Shown: positions 43,998 to 52,437, numbered from the stretch's first letter. The stretch: DNA of 64,000 bases from Eubacterium maltosivorans (GCF_002441855.2 NZ_CP029487.1:248001-312000), one strand, 5' to 3'. A program made the numbers and translations. Notes: generated from the sequence alone by a model not told the origin.

Positions 43998-44184
43998 GAA
44001 AGTTGAAAGTGGAAAGTTGAAAGTGGAAAGTTGAAAGTGGAAAGTTGAAAGTTCAGGTGCAAATCAGCCTTTGGCCGATTTGATTGAATACGGCCTGCGG
44101 CCGCTGCTCTAGTCGTTTTTGCGTCAGCAAAAACGTTCCATAACTATCAACTATTCACTATCAACTATTCACTATCAACTATCC
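43998..44184. repeat. Dispersed palindromic repeat flanked by short tandem repeats, copy 2
   Basis: The left border is an array of GAAAGTTGAAAGTG units. The centre holds a 9-bp palindrome (44061-44069 with 44073-44081, one mismatch), a GCGGCC block and a perfect 9-bp hairpin (44114-44122 with 44127-44135). The right border is an array of CTATCAACTATTCA units. It fills the first part of the gene-free stretch 43937-44458. Confidence 0.75.
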
Positions 44185-44225
44185 AGCTCTTTACCCCTTA
44201 GCATTAAAGTTTGTTGACACGATCT

Positions 44226-44258
44226 GATGACGCGCTGTTTTGGCACGTCATCTTTTTT
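44226..44258 (+). terminator. Orphan terminator-like hairpin
   Basis: GATGACG (44226-44232) and CGTCATC (44246-44252) are followed by six T. It lies nearly 300 bases after the PhoR-like gene, beyond the repeat, so it may be that operon's true terminator. Confidence 0.65.
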
Positions 44259-44319
44259 ATTGCCTCTGGGTGGCTTGGGGCAGGGTGGAAAGTTAAAAAA
44301 ATATCAATTCAAATAAAGC

Positions 44320-44348
44320 TTTACCAGAGCAGGATTGGGTGCTATAAT
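44320..44348 (+). promoter_or_regulatory. Promoter of the radical SAM operon
   Basis: TTTACC (44320-44325), 17 bp and TATAAT (44343-44348), about 110 bases before the radical SAM gene. Confidence 0.75.
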
Positions 44349-44458
44349 GAATATAATAAATTATTAGATTGGATAAAAATTCTTATACTTTTATGGCCGC
44401 GGAAGCCCGGGAAAAGCCATGATGAGGGCCTGAGGAACAGGTGTGGGAGGAGGCTAAC

Positions 44459-45391
44459 ATGAATCCCTATTTAAAAAATGTAAAGCGGATCGAATTCAGC
44501 GTGACGCACCGCTGCCGGAGCCAGTGTGCCCACTGCTCCCTGGGGGCGGACCGGGTGGCCGGGGAACTGCCGCCCGGGGCAGCCGTCGCGGCCCTGGAGG
44601 CCGCGGCCAGCCTCAGCGCTCTGGAATCAGTGCTGACCATTGGCGGCGAGCCCCTGCTGTGCGTGCCCACTGTCTGCGCTGTACACCAGCGGGCAGAGGC
44701 GCTCGGCATCCCCAGGCGCCAGCTGGTCACCAGCGGCTGCTTTACCCACGACAAGGCACTTCGGGAACACACTGCAGACCAGCTGGAAGTCAGCGGCGTC
44801 AATGAAATCCTTTTATCCGTGGACGCCTTCCACACCGAGTATCTGCCCCTGGCAGAGCAGTACAGCTTTGCCCGCGCCCTGTGCCAGGCCGGGCTGGGCA
44901 GCGTTACCGCGCTGCACCCCGCGTGGATCAAAGGCCCCGGGAGCGGCGATCCCTATGATGTGAAGACCAGCGCCTGCCTCAGCCGGTTCGAGCCCCTGCA
45001 CCTGCCTGTGGGGGAGGGAAACCGCGTTTTCCCGGGCGGAAACGCCAGGATTTACCTCTCCGATTATTTTCAGAGGACGCCGCTGGATACCGGCTTTCAG
45101 TGCGGTACCGCCCCGTGCACCGGGCGCCTCGACGCCCCCACAGCCCTGGCGGTGGACCCGGACGGCAGCGTGCGGGTGTGCGGCTTTACCATCGGGAATC
45201 TGCACCAAAAGCCCATGGCAGAAATACTAAAAGGCTATAATCCCATGGGCCGGCCCCTCATGCGCGCCCTGCTTGAGCGGGGCCTCAGCGGCCTGACCGC
45301 CGCCGCCAGAGAGGCTGGGATCGAGGTGAGCGCCGGGGATTATTTTTCACCCTGCGAGCTCTGCCGCGCAGTGGCCCACCAGCTTAAGTAA
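44459..45391 (+). CDS. Radical SAM protein
   Basis: This 310-residue enzyme has the cluster motif CRSQCAHC near residue 20 and a GGEPLL motif for SAM binding. A SPASM/twitch-like C-terminus carries further cysteines (FQCGTAPC, VRVCGF, SPCELC) that could hold an auxiliary cluster. GGAGGAGG is spaced for the ATG at 44459. The sequence is notably GC-rich and alanine-rich compared with the window average. It lies 45 bases upstream of a QueG-like Fe-S protein, and the two probably form an operon. No precursor peptide gene is evident, so the substrate is unknown. Confidence 0.85.
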   Translation: MNPYLKNVKRIEFSVTHRCRSQCAHCSLGADRVAGELPPGAAVAALEAAASLSALESVLTIGGEPLLCVPTVCAVHQRAEALGIPRRQLVTSGCFTHDKALREHTADQLEVSGVNEILLSVDAFHTEYLPLAEQYSFARALCQAGLGSVTALHPAWIKGPGSGDPYDVKTSACLSRFEPLHLPVGEGNRVFPGGNARIYLSDYFQRTPLDTGFQCGTAPCTGRLDAPTALAVDPDGSVRVCGFTIGNLHQKPMAEILKGYNPMGRPLMRALLERGLSGLTAAAREAGIEVSAGDYFSPCELCRAVAHQLK

Positions 45392-45436
45392 AGAAGAAAG
45401 CCCTGCTGAAAAACATAACCCAAGGAGGAATAGAAA

Positions 45437-46282
45437 ATGGAAGCCAAGGAAATCAAAGCTTTGATAGACGATTTACTGCAGAACAGCGGTCTCAATGAGC
45501 GGAGCTGTGAGACCGGGGCGCCCCATGCCGGGCCAGAGGGGCTCAGGCTCTATGATCAGGCCCTGGTTGGCGTGGCCGCGGCGGATGATCCGCTGTTCAG
45601 GCGTTTCAGGGAGCCCGGCGTGGTGGGGCCCCACTACCTGCTGCCAGAGGACTGGCTGCCCGGCGCCCAGAGCGTTGTGTCCGTCTTTCTGGCCTATACG
45701 GAGGCTGTGCGGGCCTCCAACCGCGCGGATAAGCGTCTGCCGAGTCCGGAGTGGCTCATCGGCCGTATCGAGGGTCAGCAGCTGATTCAGGGCCTCCTCT
45801 GCGAAGCCCTGATGGACGCGCTCAGGAGCAGCGGCAGCGCCGTGAACGCCCCCATGCTGGACCCGCGCTTTCAGTCCTGGTCCGACGCGGACGGCCCAGA
45901 GGTGCCCGGCGGCCCGGCCTTTACCAGCAACTGGTCCGAGCGGCACACCGCCTACGCCTGTGGGCTGGGCAGCTTTGGCCTCTCCAGGGGGATTATCACC
46001 GAAAAGGGCATGGCCGGCCGTTTTTTCAGCGTCGTCACGACTTTGGCGGCCGCGCCTACCCCAAGGCCCTACACAGAAGTGTACGAACACTGTACCCAGT
46101 GCGGCGCCTGCGTCAAACGCTGTCCGGCAGGGGCCATCACACAGGAGGGCGGCAAGGTGCATCCGCCCTGCGCCGCCTTTTTAGACCACACGCGTGAGCT
46201 GTTTTCACCACGATACGGCTGCGGCAAATGCCAGACCGCAGTGCCCTGTGAGGCCAGCCGGCCGTCCGGGCCAAAAAGATAG
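45437..46282 (+). CDS. QueG-like double [4Fe-4S] protein, second copy
   Basis: This 281-residue protein has a C-terminal two-cluster domain (CTQCGACVKRCP, later CAAF and CGKCQTAVPC) and an upstream region with AYACGLGSFGLSRGIITEKG, the pattern of epoxyqueuosine-reductase relatives. It is longer than the related protein at 32729-33421. GGAGG precedes the ATG. Like the radical SAM gene before it, it is GC-rich, so the two may have been acquired together. Its substrate is unknown. Its stop lies 3 bases before an inverted-repeat arm. Confidence 0.78.
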   Translation: MEAKEIKALIDDLLQNSGLNERSCETGAPHAGPEGLRLYDQALVGVAAADDPLFRRFREPGVVGPHYLLPEDWLPGAQSVVSVFLAYTEAVRASNRADKRLPSPEWLIGRIEGQQLIQGLLCEALMDALRSSGSAVNAPMLDPRFQSWSDADGPEVPGGPAFTSNWSERHTAYACGLGSFGLSRGIITEKGMAGRFFSVVTTLAAAPTPRPYTEVYEHCTQCGACVKRCPAGAITQEGGKVHPPCAAFLDHTRELFSPRYGCGKCQTAVPCEASRPSGPKR

Positions 46283-46285
46283 CCC

Positions 46286-46397
46286 CTTTTTCATAACGCA
46301 ATTTTCAAAAAAAGGCGCCTGCGTTATGAAAAAGAGCTGAAATCCGCATGAACAGGCGGTTTTCGGCCTGCCAAAACACATATCGCATATAACGCAC
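46286..46397. repeat. Left inverted-repeat arm bracketing the DUF3987 gene
   Basis: Its reverse complement aligns along its length with 48259-48368. It contains TTCATAACGCAA (46290-46301), an opposite copy TGCGTTATGAAAAAG (46320-46334), ACAGGCGGTTT (46352-46362) and ATAACGCA (46389-46396). The first two form a 15-bp perfect inverted repeat with a 19-base loop. Confidence 0.75.
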
Positions 46398-46431
46398 ATA
46401 CCCTGGCGCGTTTGAGAGAGAGGAAATAAAG

Positions 46432-48243
46432 ATGAACATGGATGAAAAAGACACGAACCTGGAAACAACGCAGATGCCGCCAGCCGGGCAGCCGCCCGAG
46501 GCGCTGGAAGTGGTGATGATCGACGATGATGAGGAAGAACGCCAGCGGTGGCAAAATAAGAGCGGCATCACCCTGAGGCCGCCCAGAAGAGTTGTCAGCA
46601 CGCCCATCATTGAGGAAGTGGACGAGAACGGCGAAACCCACTACTGCTACGGAGAGGCCGCCACCGAGGATTTTCCGGCGGAAATCTGCTATGAGGGAGA
46701 ACGACGTGAGTTAAAAAATGAAGAATACGAGCAAATACTCGCAGCCTTTAAACAGGCCCAGGCCAAAGAGGACGGCTATAAGCCTTTGCGCCCTCTGGAG
46801 GAAAACACCACCCTTCCCAGATTCCCCATGGAGAACCTGCCCATCGCGCTTTTTGAGTATTGCAAGAACCTGTCCGAAGCCATGGAGATGTCCGCCGATC
46901 TGGCCGGTACCGCCATGCTGGGTACTCTGGCCGCCCTTTTGCAGGGGCGCTACGGCATCAGCCCTGAGCCGGGATGGGAGGAGCCCCTGTGCCTTTTTGT
47001 CCTGGGAGTAGCCCGCCCAGGAGAGGGAAAGAGCCACCTCATGAAGGCCGTAACCAATCCCCTGTTTAAACACCAGACCAAGCTTTTCAGCGACTATGCC
47101 GACAAAGCCATTGAGATAGAAGTGCGCCTCGACATGGCCCGCAGCGCCTACGAGGCCATGCGCAGGGAGTGCAGCAGCCTTAAGGGCGGGCCGCGGGAGA
47201 TCAAGCTCGTCGAAATGGAGGATAAGCTGCGTGAGATCAAGGCACTGGAGAAATCCGCGCCGCCCAGGCTGGTGGCCAACGACGTTACCGCCCAGAAGCT
47301 GGCAGGCCTGCTCCAGGAGAATAAGGGACGGATCAGCATTATTTCCGCCGAGGGTGCAGTGTTTTCCAACATTGCGGGCCTTTACGACAGCCAGCCCAAT
47401 TTTACCAACTACCTTCAGGCCTATTCGGGAGAGACCATCATCGTAGACCGGGTCGGCCGCCCCGGAGAGTATATCAATGATCCCCGCCTCACCATGAACC
47501 TTATGGTTCAGCCCGATGTGCTGGACCAGGTCGTCAAAAACAGAACCCTGCTGGAAAGGGGCCTGCCCGCCCGCTTCCTGTTCAGCCTGCCCGAGAGCAA
47601 GCTGGGCAGACGCAAAATTGAGGGCGCGCCAAAGCTCGATCCAGAAATAAAAAAACGCTATGAAGACCTGCTGGAGGAGCTGATTGCGCTGGCAGAGGAG
47701 GATACCTACGAAATACTGACCCTGAGCGAAGACGCCGCCGACCTGTTCACAGGCTTTAGAAAAGCAGCGGATGAACGGAACAACGGCGATCTCGCCAACC
47801 TGAAGGAGTGGACATCCAAGCTGCCCGGCCAGGTGCTGCGCCTGGCCGGACTCATGCATGTGGCCACCTACCGGGAGGAGGCAGGAAAAATGCCCGTAGA
47901 CTATTTTGTGATGAAGGAAGCCTGCGAGCTGGCCTGGAGTTACTACATCGACCACGCCCGCCACGCCCACCAGATCATGGGCTCGGATAAAAACATGAAG
48001 AGAGCCGTAGCGCTGCTTAAAGCCCTTGATCAACAAGACTGGAAAGCCTTTACCGCCTACGAGGTCGCCCGGAGTTTAAAAAACCAGAGCTTTAAAAAAG
48101 GCGCGGACGCAGAAGTCTTTCTGAATATCCTGGTGGATTATGGTTATCTGAAAATCGAGAGGGAGCAGAGCGGCAAGCGTGTTTTCTACAAATACATCGT
48201 CAATCCCAGATGGATCGCCCAGTCAAAGGACCGCCTCGCCTGA
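46432..48243 (+). CDS. DUF3987 (YfjI-type) ATPase, primase/helicase-like
   Basis: This 603-residue protein has an acidic N-terminus (about residues 1-45), a P-loop RPGEGKSHL around residues 195-203, a probable Walker B strand (GRISIISAEGAVFS), and a C-terminal winged-helix region (WKAFTAYEVARSLKNQ, VDYGYLKIERE). DUF3987 proteins occur in prophages, integrative elements and plasmids, and are thought to act in replication or as AAA-like helicases. Here no phage or conjugation genes lie nearby. Instead the gene is tightly bracketed by inverted-repeat arms, 34 bases before its start and 15 after its stop. AGAGGA precedes the ATG. Confidence 0.82.
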   Translation: MNMDEKDTNLETTQMPPAGQPPEALEVVMIDDDEEERQRWQNKSGITLRPPRRVVSTPIIEEVDENGETHYCYGEAATEDFPAEICYEGERRELKNEEYEQILAAFKQAQAKEDGYKPLRPLEENTTLPRFPMENLPIALFEYCKNLSEAMEMSADLAGTAMLGTLAALLQGRYGISPEPGWEEPLCLFVLGVARPGEGKSHLMKAVTNPLFKHQTKLFSDYADKAIEIEVRLDMARSAYEAMRRECSSLKGGPREIKLVEMEDKLREIKALEKSAPPRLVANDVTAQKLAGLLQENKGRISIISAEGAVFSNIAGLYDSQPNFTNYLQAYSGETIIVDRVGRPGEYINDPRLTMNLMVQPDVLDQVVKNRTLLERGLPARFLFSLPESKLGRRKIEGAPKLDPEIKKRYEDLLEELIALAEEDTYEILTLSEDAADLFTGFRKAADERNNGDLANLKEWTSKLPGQVLRLAGLMHVATYREEAGKMPVDYFVMKEACELAWSYYIDHARHAHQIMGSDKNMKRAVALLKALDQQDWKAFTAYEVARSLKNQSFKKGADAEVFLNILVDYGYLKIEREQSGKRVFYKYIVNPRWIAQSKDRLA

Positions 48244-48258
48244 AAACAGCCCCGGCCA

Positions 48259-48368
48259 TGCGCTTTATATGCGTTATGAGATGGGATGCCCCGCAAACCG
48301 CCTGTCCTTGCGGGTTCCCGCGCTTTTTCATAACGCATGGGCGCATTTTGGGATTTTGCGTTATGAAG
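48259..48368. repeat. Right inverted-repeat arm bracketing the DUF3987 gene
   Basis: It contains TATGCGTTATGA (48269-48280), AAACCGCCTGT (48295-48305), CTTTTTCATAACGCA (48323-48337) and TTGCGTTATGAA (48356-48367). These match, in the same order and spacing, blocks on the opposite strand of 46286-46397. It starts 15 bases after the DUF3987 stop codon. Confidence 0.75.
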
Positions 48369-48462
48369 TTTTGAGCGTCCTGTTAAGCTTTTGGCGCCCG
48401 CCCGGTTAAAGCCGCCCCTTTCGGGTAAATAGAGAAATAACAGACCGAAAGGAGAATTTACC

Positions 48463-48774
48463 ATGAAAAATCAGAACAGCACACCGGAAAAGGACGCGCG
48501 CGAACGCGACGATGAAATATTTTTTGGCGCAAAGGTCAACCAGGACCAGCGCGATGCTGATGTCAATACCGAGGAGGACGACGCCTTCCGCTTTGGAGCG
48601 CCCGTCGGTGCCACCGAGGAGAAAAAAGCAGAGCAGCGCGAGGAAAAATCCGAGGACGAGCGTGAACGTGAGGACGAAGTTTTCTTCGGCGCAAAGCTCG
48701 ACCCAGAGCCCGGCGACGATGTGAACGCCGAAAAGGACGACCGCTTCCGCTTCGACGCCCCGGACGAAAAATAA
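48463..48774 (+). CDS. Acidic protein with an internal duplication
   Basis: This 103-residue, very acidic and probably disordered protein consists of two copies of one unit: RDDEIFFGAKV...EDDAFRFGAP (about residues 15-47) and REDEVFFGAKL...KDDRFRFDAP (about 68-99), joined by a Glu/Lys linker. AAAGGAG precedes the ATG, and codon use is consistent with a real gene. I do not recognise the family. The paired FFGAK/FRFGAP motifs could be short interaction modules. It lies between the DUF3987 element and a terminator. Confidence 0.7.
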   Translation: MKNQNSTPEKDARERDDEIFFGAKVNQDQRDADVNTEEDDAFRFGAPVGATEEKKAEQREEKSEDEREREDEVFFGAKLDPEPGDDVNAEKDDRFRFDAPDEK

Positions 48775-48834
48775 AAAAGGCGCGGAGATGATGCGCCGAA
48801 ACGACACATCATGACAAAACAACACAACACCCAG

Positions 48835-48868
48835 ACAGGTACGCTGAAACGGCGCACCTGTTTTTTTA
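48835..48868 (+). terminator. Terminator after the acidic repeat protein gene
   Basis: ACAGGT-x-CGC (48835-48844) pairs with GCG-x-ACCTGT (48852-48861) and is followed by seven T. Confidence 0.82.
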
Positions 48869-49000
48869 TGTCAAGATGGCCACGCCGGTTTGGCCATAGA
48901 AAAAAGTAGTCATGCCGCGCTTCATATGTTAAAATATAAATGTTAACGTTATGCCAAACATAGAAAGCCGATTCTTTGATAATAGGACGAGGGGGAAGCG

Positions 49001-52000
49001 ATGAGAAGAAAATGGAAAAAGTTACTGGCAGCATGCCTCACCGCAGTGCTGCTGATGTCGGGTCTCTGCCCGGCCGTAAGCGCCGCCGGGGAAGAGCAGC
49101 GGGTCCTGCGGGTCGCCTTTCCTGAGAGCAAGGGGATCAACGAGGTATATGAGGACGGCACCTACGGGGGCTGCGTGTACGACTGGCTTCAGGAAATTGC
49201 CAAATATACCGGCTGGAAGTATGAGTTTGTCACCGGCAATGCCGACAGCCTGTATGACGAATTTGTCGAGGGGAAATACGATCTCATGGGCGGCATGTAC
49301 AAGGTAGAGGGCTACACCGAAGCTTACAATTTTCCCAAGTATATCATGGGTTCCAACAACTCCCTGCTGATCTACCGCAACAACGACGAGTCCATCCGGA
49401 GCTTTGACAGCAGCACCCTCAACGGAAAGCGCATCGGCGTGTATAAAATGGCCACCGCCAAAATTGAGCGGCTTCAAAAATATCTGGATTTCAACAGTCT
49501 GAGCTGTGAGCTGGTGTCCTATGACAACGTGAGGGAATACGAGAAGTGCCTTGAAACCGACCGGGTCGATCTGATGCTGGGCAGCGAGGTCTACATGAAG
49601 GACGGGTACAACGTGGCCGCCAAGTTCGACACCGAGCCCTACTACATTGTGACGGCCAAAAACGAGCCCGGGCTGTGCGACGAGCTCTCAGCAGCCATGG
49701 AGGCCATCTACGCCGCCAATCCGAACTTTGCGAAAGAAGTTTACGAGAAATACTTTCCCGATTCCTACGTGAACGCCATCACCTTTACCGAGGGAGAGCG
49801 GCGCTTTATCGAGCAGAGCGGCCCCATCCGGGTGTCCGTGATCCGGGACAAGTATCCCCTGCACTATGAGGAGAACGGCGCGTATGTCGGCATTATTCCC
49901 AGCTGCCTGGAGCTGATCACCAAACGCACTGGCCTCACCTTTGAGTATGTATACGGCGACAGCTACAAGGAGCTTTTAGAGCTGGTGCAGACCGGTAAGG
50001 CCGATATTGCCAGCTGGTTCACCAACGGCGACTACTCCGCCGCCAGCATGGGGCTTGTGCGGACAGCCCGCTTCGCGACCCTGGATACCGTCATGCTCCG
50101 GAACAAGCAGTCCGCCGAGACAGGGACCAGCCAGGTTATGGCGCTGCCAGAGCGTATGGACAACAAGCCAGCCAGCGAAAAGGACAGCGTCCGCTACTAT
50201 CAAAATTATGAAGCGTGCATGGAGGCAGTGGACCACGGCGAGGCAGACTACACCACCATTCCCGCCGCCTTTATGGAAGACCTGTACGCCCAGAACTATT
50301 ACCCCAACATCTATCTGGTAGCAGATATGAACGCGCCCGAGGAGCTGACTCTGGCCCTGTCAGACCCCGTCAACGTGCCCTTATACTCCGTACTCAGCAA
50401 AGCCATCAACAACCTGTCCGATGAGGAGCGGGAGACCATCCGGCTGCAGAACAGCCTGTCCATCCGGGAGGGAAGCGTAAGCCTTAAATCCCTGCTCTAC
50501 GGCAATCCTGTGCTGTTTATCAGCATTTGTGTGGGCATTATCGCCCTGGCAGCGGCCGTACTGCTGCTGTTCAATTTTTACCATACCAAGGAAAAAGTCA
50601 TGCGGATCGAGCTGGAAAAGGCTGTGGAAACCAGTAAAGCCAAGTCCGATTTCCTTTCCCGCATGAGCCACGAAATCCGGACCCCCATGAACGGCATCAT
50701 GGGCATGACCGCCATCGCGCAGCAGAATGTGGATGACCGGGAAAAGACCGCCGAGTGTCTCGAGAAGGTCGAGGCCTCCTCAAAACACCTGCTGTCCCTG
50801 ATCAACGATATCCTGGACATGTCCAAGATCGAGAGTGGAAAGGTCGAGTTCCGCCACGTCCTCTTCGACTTCAGAGAGGTTCTCGGTGAAATCTGCGATA
50901 CATACTACGGGCAGGCCGAGGAAAAAAACATACAGTTCGAAACCCTGCTGGTGGGCAGTGTGCCCGAGAAACTGACCGGCGACCCGCTGCGCCTCCGGCA
51001 GATCGTGGGCAACCTGCTCTCCAACGCCTGCAAATTTACGCCGGAGGGCGGCAGGGTCGAGCTCCGGGTAAGCGAGCTTTCCAAAGGCGACGAGGCCATC
51101 TGGCTCAGCTTCGAGGTTACCGACACCGGCTGTGGCATTGCCAGAGAGAATGTCGACCATATTTTTGAGTCCTTCGAGCAGGCAGACGCAGATATCACCG
51201 CCAACTACGGCGGCACCGGTCTCGGCCTCTCCATTGTCCGCAATTTTACCGAGGCCATGGGCGGCACCGTGGATGTGGCCAGCGAGGAGGGGCTGGGGAG
51301 TACCTTTTGCATCGAGCTGCCCTTTGGCAATCCCGGCCAGCCCCAGCCCGCCTTTGACAGCCAGGGCATGAGCGCCCTGGTCCTGGCCAGAGAATCAGAA
51401 GTGGGCAGGCATATTGCCCTGGTCCTGGAAAGTCTCGGGATTCAGACTGACACTGTGAGCAGTCTGGAAAAAGCCAGAGCGCTGGCCCTCCAGGGGAAAG
51501 CCTATCCGCTGTATTTTGTGGACGGACGGCTTCAAAACGCAGAGGCCCTTGAGACCGTGAGACGCATAAGAGCCCTGATAGGAGACGAAGCCGGCCTTTA
51601 TCTCCTGACCACCAGCCGGATGACCGGGCTGAAAAAAGAAGCCGCCGCCGCAGGCGCGACAGGTGTGATCCTGAGGCCGCTGTTCCCGTCCAACATCGCA
51701 GAGGCCCTTGCCGCCGGCGAACCGGAACGTGGAGGGCAGGAAGCCGAAAAAAGCTGGGATTTCAGCGGATACCGCATCCTGCTGGCAGAGGATAATGAAA
51801 TCAACCGTGAGATCGCCTGTGAGCTGCTCAGCGTGACCGGGGCCACTGTGGATACCGCCGTCGACGGTCAGGAAGCATTAAACAAATTTGCAGCCGCGGC
51901 TGTCGGCTGCTACGATCTTATCCTGATGGATATCCAGATGCCGGTAATGGACGGTCATGAGGCCACCCGCCGCATCCGCGCGCTGGGCCGGCCCGACAGC

Positions 52001-52150
52001 GCCACGGTTCCCATTTTTGCAATGACCGCCAACGCCTTTACCGACGACGTAAACAAAAGCCTGGAGAGCGGCATGAACGGCCATATCTCCAAGCCCCTGG
52101 ACGTAAGCGTCCTCTATGAGAAAATCCGGGCCGCCATTCAGCCCGATTAG
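49001..52150 (+). CDS. Hybrid sensor histidine kinase with two extracellular solute-binding domains
   Basis: This 1049-residue protein has, in order: a signal peptide (residues 1-29, ending AVSAAG), two SBP_bac_3-type periplasmic-binding domains (about 35-255 and 265-500), one membrane helix (about 505-527), HisKA with H557 in MSHEIRTPMNGIMG, an ATPase domain (NLLSNACKFTPEGG, GGTGLGLSIV), a degenerate receiver-like segment (about 790-915) and a C-terminal receiver with D977 in LILMDIQMPVMDG. The layout resembles BvgS/EvgS-type sensors, which detect small molecules through Venus-flytrap domains. No separate regulator or HPt gene is adjacent, so the output partner is unknown. Confidence 0.9.
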   Translation: MRRKWKKLLAACLTAVLLMSGLCPAVSAAGEEQRVLRVAFPESKGINEVYEDGTYGGCVYDWLQEIAKYTGWKYEFVTGNADSLYDEFVEGKYDLMGGMYKVEGYTEAYNFPKYIMGSNNSLLIYRNNDESIRSFDSSTLNGKRIGVYKMATAKIERLQKYLDFNSLSCELVSYDNVREYEKCLETDRVDLMLGSEVYMKDGYNVAAKFDTEPYYIVTAKNEPGLCDELSAAMEAIYAANPNFAKEVYEKYFPDSYVNAITFTEGERRFIEQSGPIRVSVIRDKYPLHYEENGAYVGIIPSCLELITKRTGLTFEYVYGDSYKELLELVQTGKADIASWFTNGDYSAASMGLVRTARFATLDTVMLRNKQSAETGTSQVMALPERMDNKPASEKDSVRYYQNYEACMEAVDHGEADYTTIPAAFMEDLYAQNYYPNIYLVADMNAPEELTLALSDPVNVPLYSVLSKAINNLSDEERETIRLQNSLSIREGSVSLKSLLYGNPVLFISICVGIIALAAAVLLLFNFYHTKEKVMRIELEKAVETSKAKSDFLSRMSHEIRTPMNGIMGMTAIAQQNVDDREKTAECLEKVEASSKHLLSLINDILDMSKIESGKVEFRHVLFDFREVLGEICDTYYGQAEEKNIQFETLLVGSVPEKLTGDPLRLRQIVGNLLSNACKFTPEGGRVELRVSELSKGDEAIWLSFEVTDTGCGIARENVDHIFESFEQADADITANYGGTGLGLSIVRNFTEAMGGTVDVASEEGLGSTFCIELPFGNPGQPQPAFDSQGMSALVLARESEVGRHIALVLESLGIQTDTVSSLEKARALALQGKAYPLYFVDGRLQNAEALETVRRIRALIGDEAGLYLLTTSRMTGLKKEAAAAGATGVILRPLFPSNIAEALAAGEPERGGQEAEKSWDFSGYRILLAEDNEINREIACELLSVTGATVDTAVDGQEALNKFAAAAVGCYDLILMDIQMPVMDGHEATRRIRALGRPDSATVPIFAMTANAFTDDVNKSLESGMNGHISKPLDVSVLYEKIRAAIQPD

Positions 52151-52212
52151 GCAGAAGGCGGCAAGGCGGACGGTCAGGGAAGTGGCCAAGCCCGGCCTTT
52201 TTGACAATCTAA

Positions 52213-52243
52213 ACAGGTACGCCGTTTCGACGTATCTGTTTTT
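52213..52243 (+). terminator. Terminator after the hybrid kinase gene
   Basis: ACAGGTACG (52213-52221) pairs with CGTATCTGT (52231-52239) with one G-T pair, then a T-run. The arm sequence resembles the terminator at 48835. Confidence 0.78.
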
Positions 52244-52320
52244 GTTTTTATGAAAAGCATTGGTAACAAAGGGTTCAGAATAAAATGTATTAAAATGACG
52301 CAAATGTCGCTTTTGAACCA

Positions 52321-52338
52321 AGCCGCTGGCCAGCGGCT
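52321..52338. other. 18-bp perfect palindrome
   Basis: AGCCGCTGGCCAGCGGCT is fully self-complementary and GC-rich and lies between two terminators. It has no loop, so it is more likely a protein-binding site or repeat remnant than a terminator. The rest of 52151-52444 holds only terminators. Confidence 0.6.
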
Positions 52339-52390
52339 GTCCTTTATCCAGGGCGAGGGCCTGCTCTAGCGTCATCCGTCCGGTAAAAAC

Positions 52391-52437
52391 AAAAGCCCTG
52401 TCTCACAGCATCATCTGGCTGCGGGACAGGGCTTTTT
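52391..52437 (-). terminator. Terminator of dxr
   Basis: AAAAGCCCTGTC (52391-52402) pairs with GACAGGGCTTTTT (52425-52437), extended inwards by further pairs. The A-run on the left gives the T-run on the minus strand. Confidence 0.88.

Noticed and set aside
43998-44184. Possible CRISPR array or minisatellite in the GAAAGTTGAAAGTG / CTATCAACTATTCA tracts
   Set aside because: Units are only 7-14 bases with no spacers and no cas genes; they are borders of a dispersed palindromic element.
44211-44462. 83-codon plus-strand frame before the radical SAM gene
   Set aside because: It spans a terminator-like hairpin and a good promoter, has no ribosome site and ends at the radical SAM start.
46711-48036. 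441-codon open frame on the minus strand
   Set aside because: It lies entirely inside the DUF3987 gene, has no ribosome site and shows no family motif; long antisense frames are common in GC-rich coding sequence.
46286-48368. Prophage or plasmid replication module reading of the DUF3987 region
   Set aside because: No integrase, portal, capsid, relaxase or Rep gene lies within several kilobases on either side.
52296-52370. 24-codon plus-strand frame starting MTQMSLLNQ
   Set aside because: No ribosome site, it spans an 18-bp palindrome and lies between two terminators.
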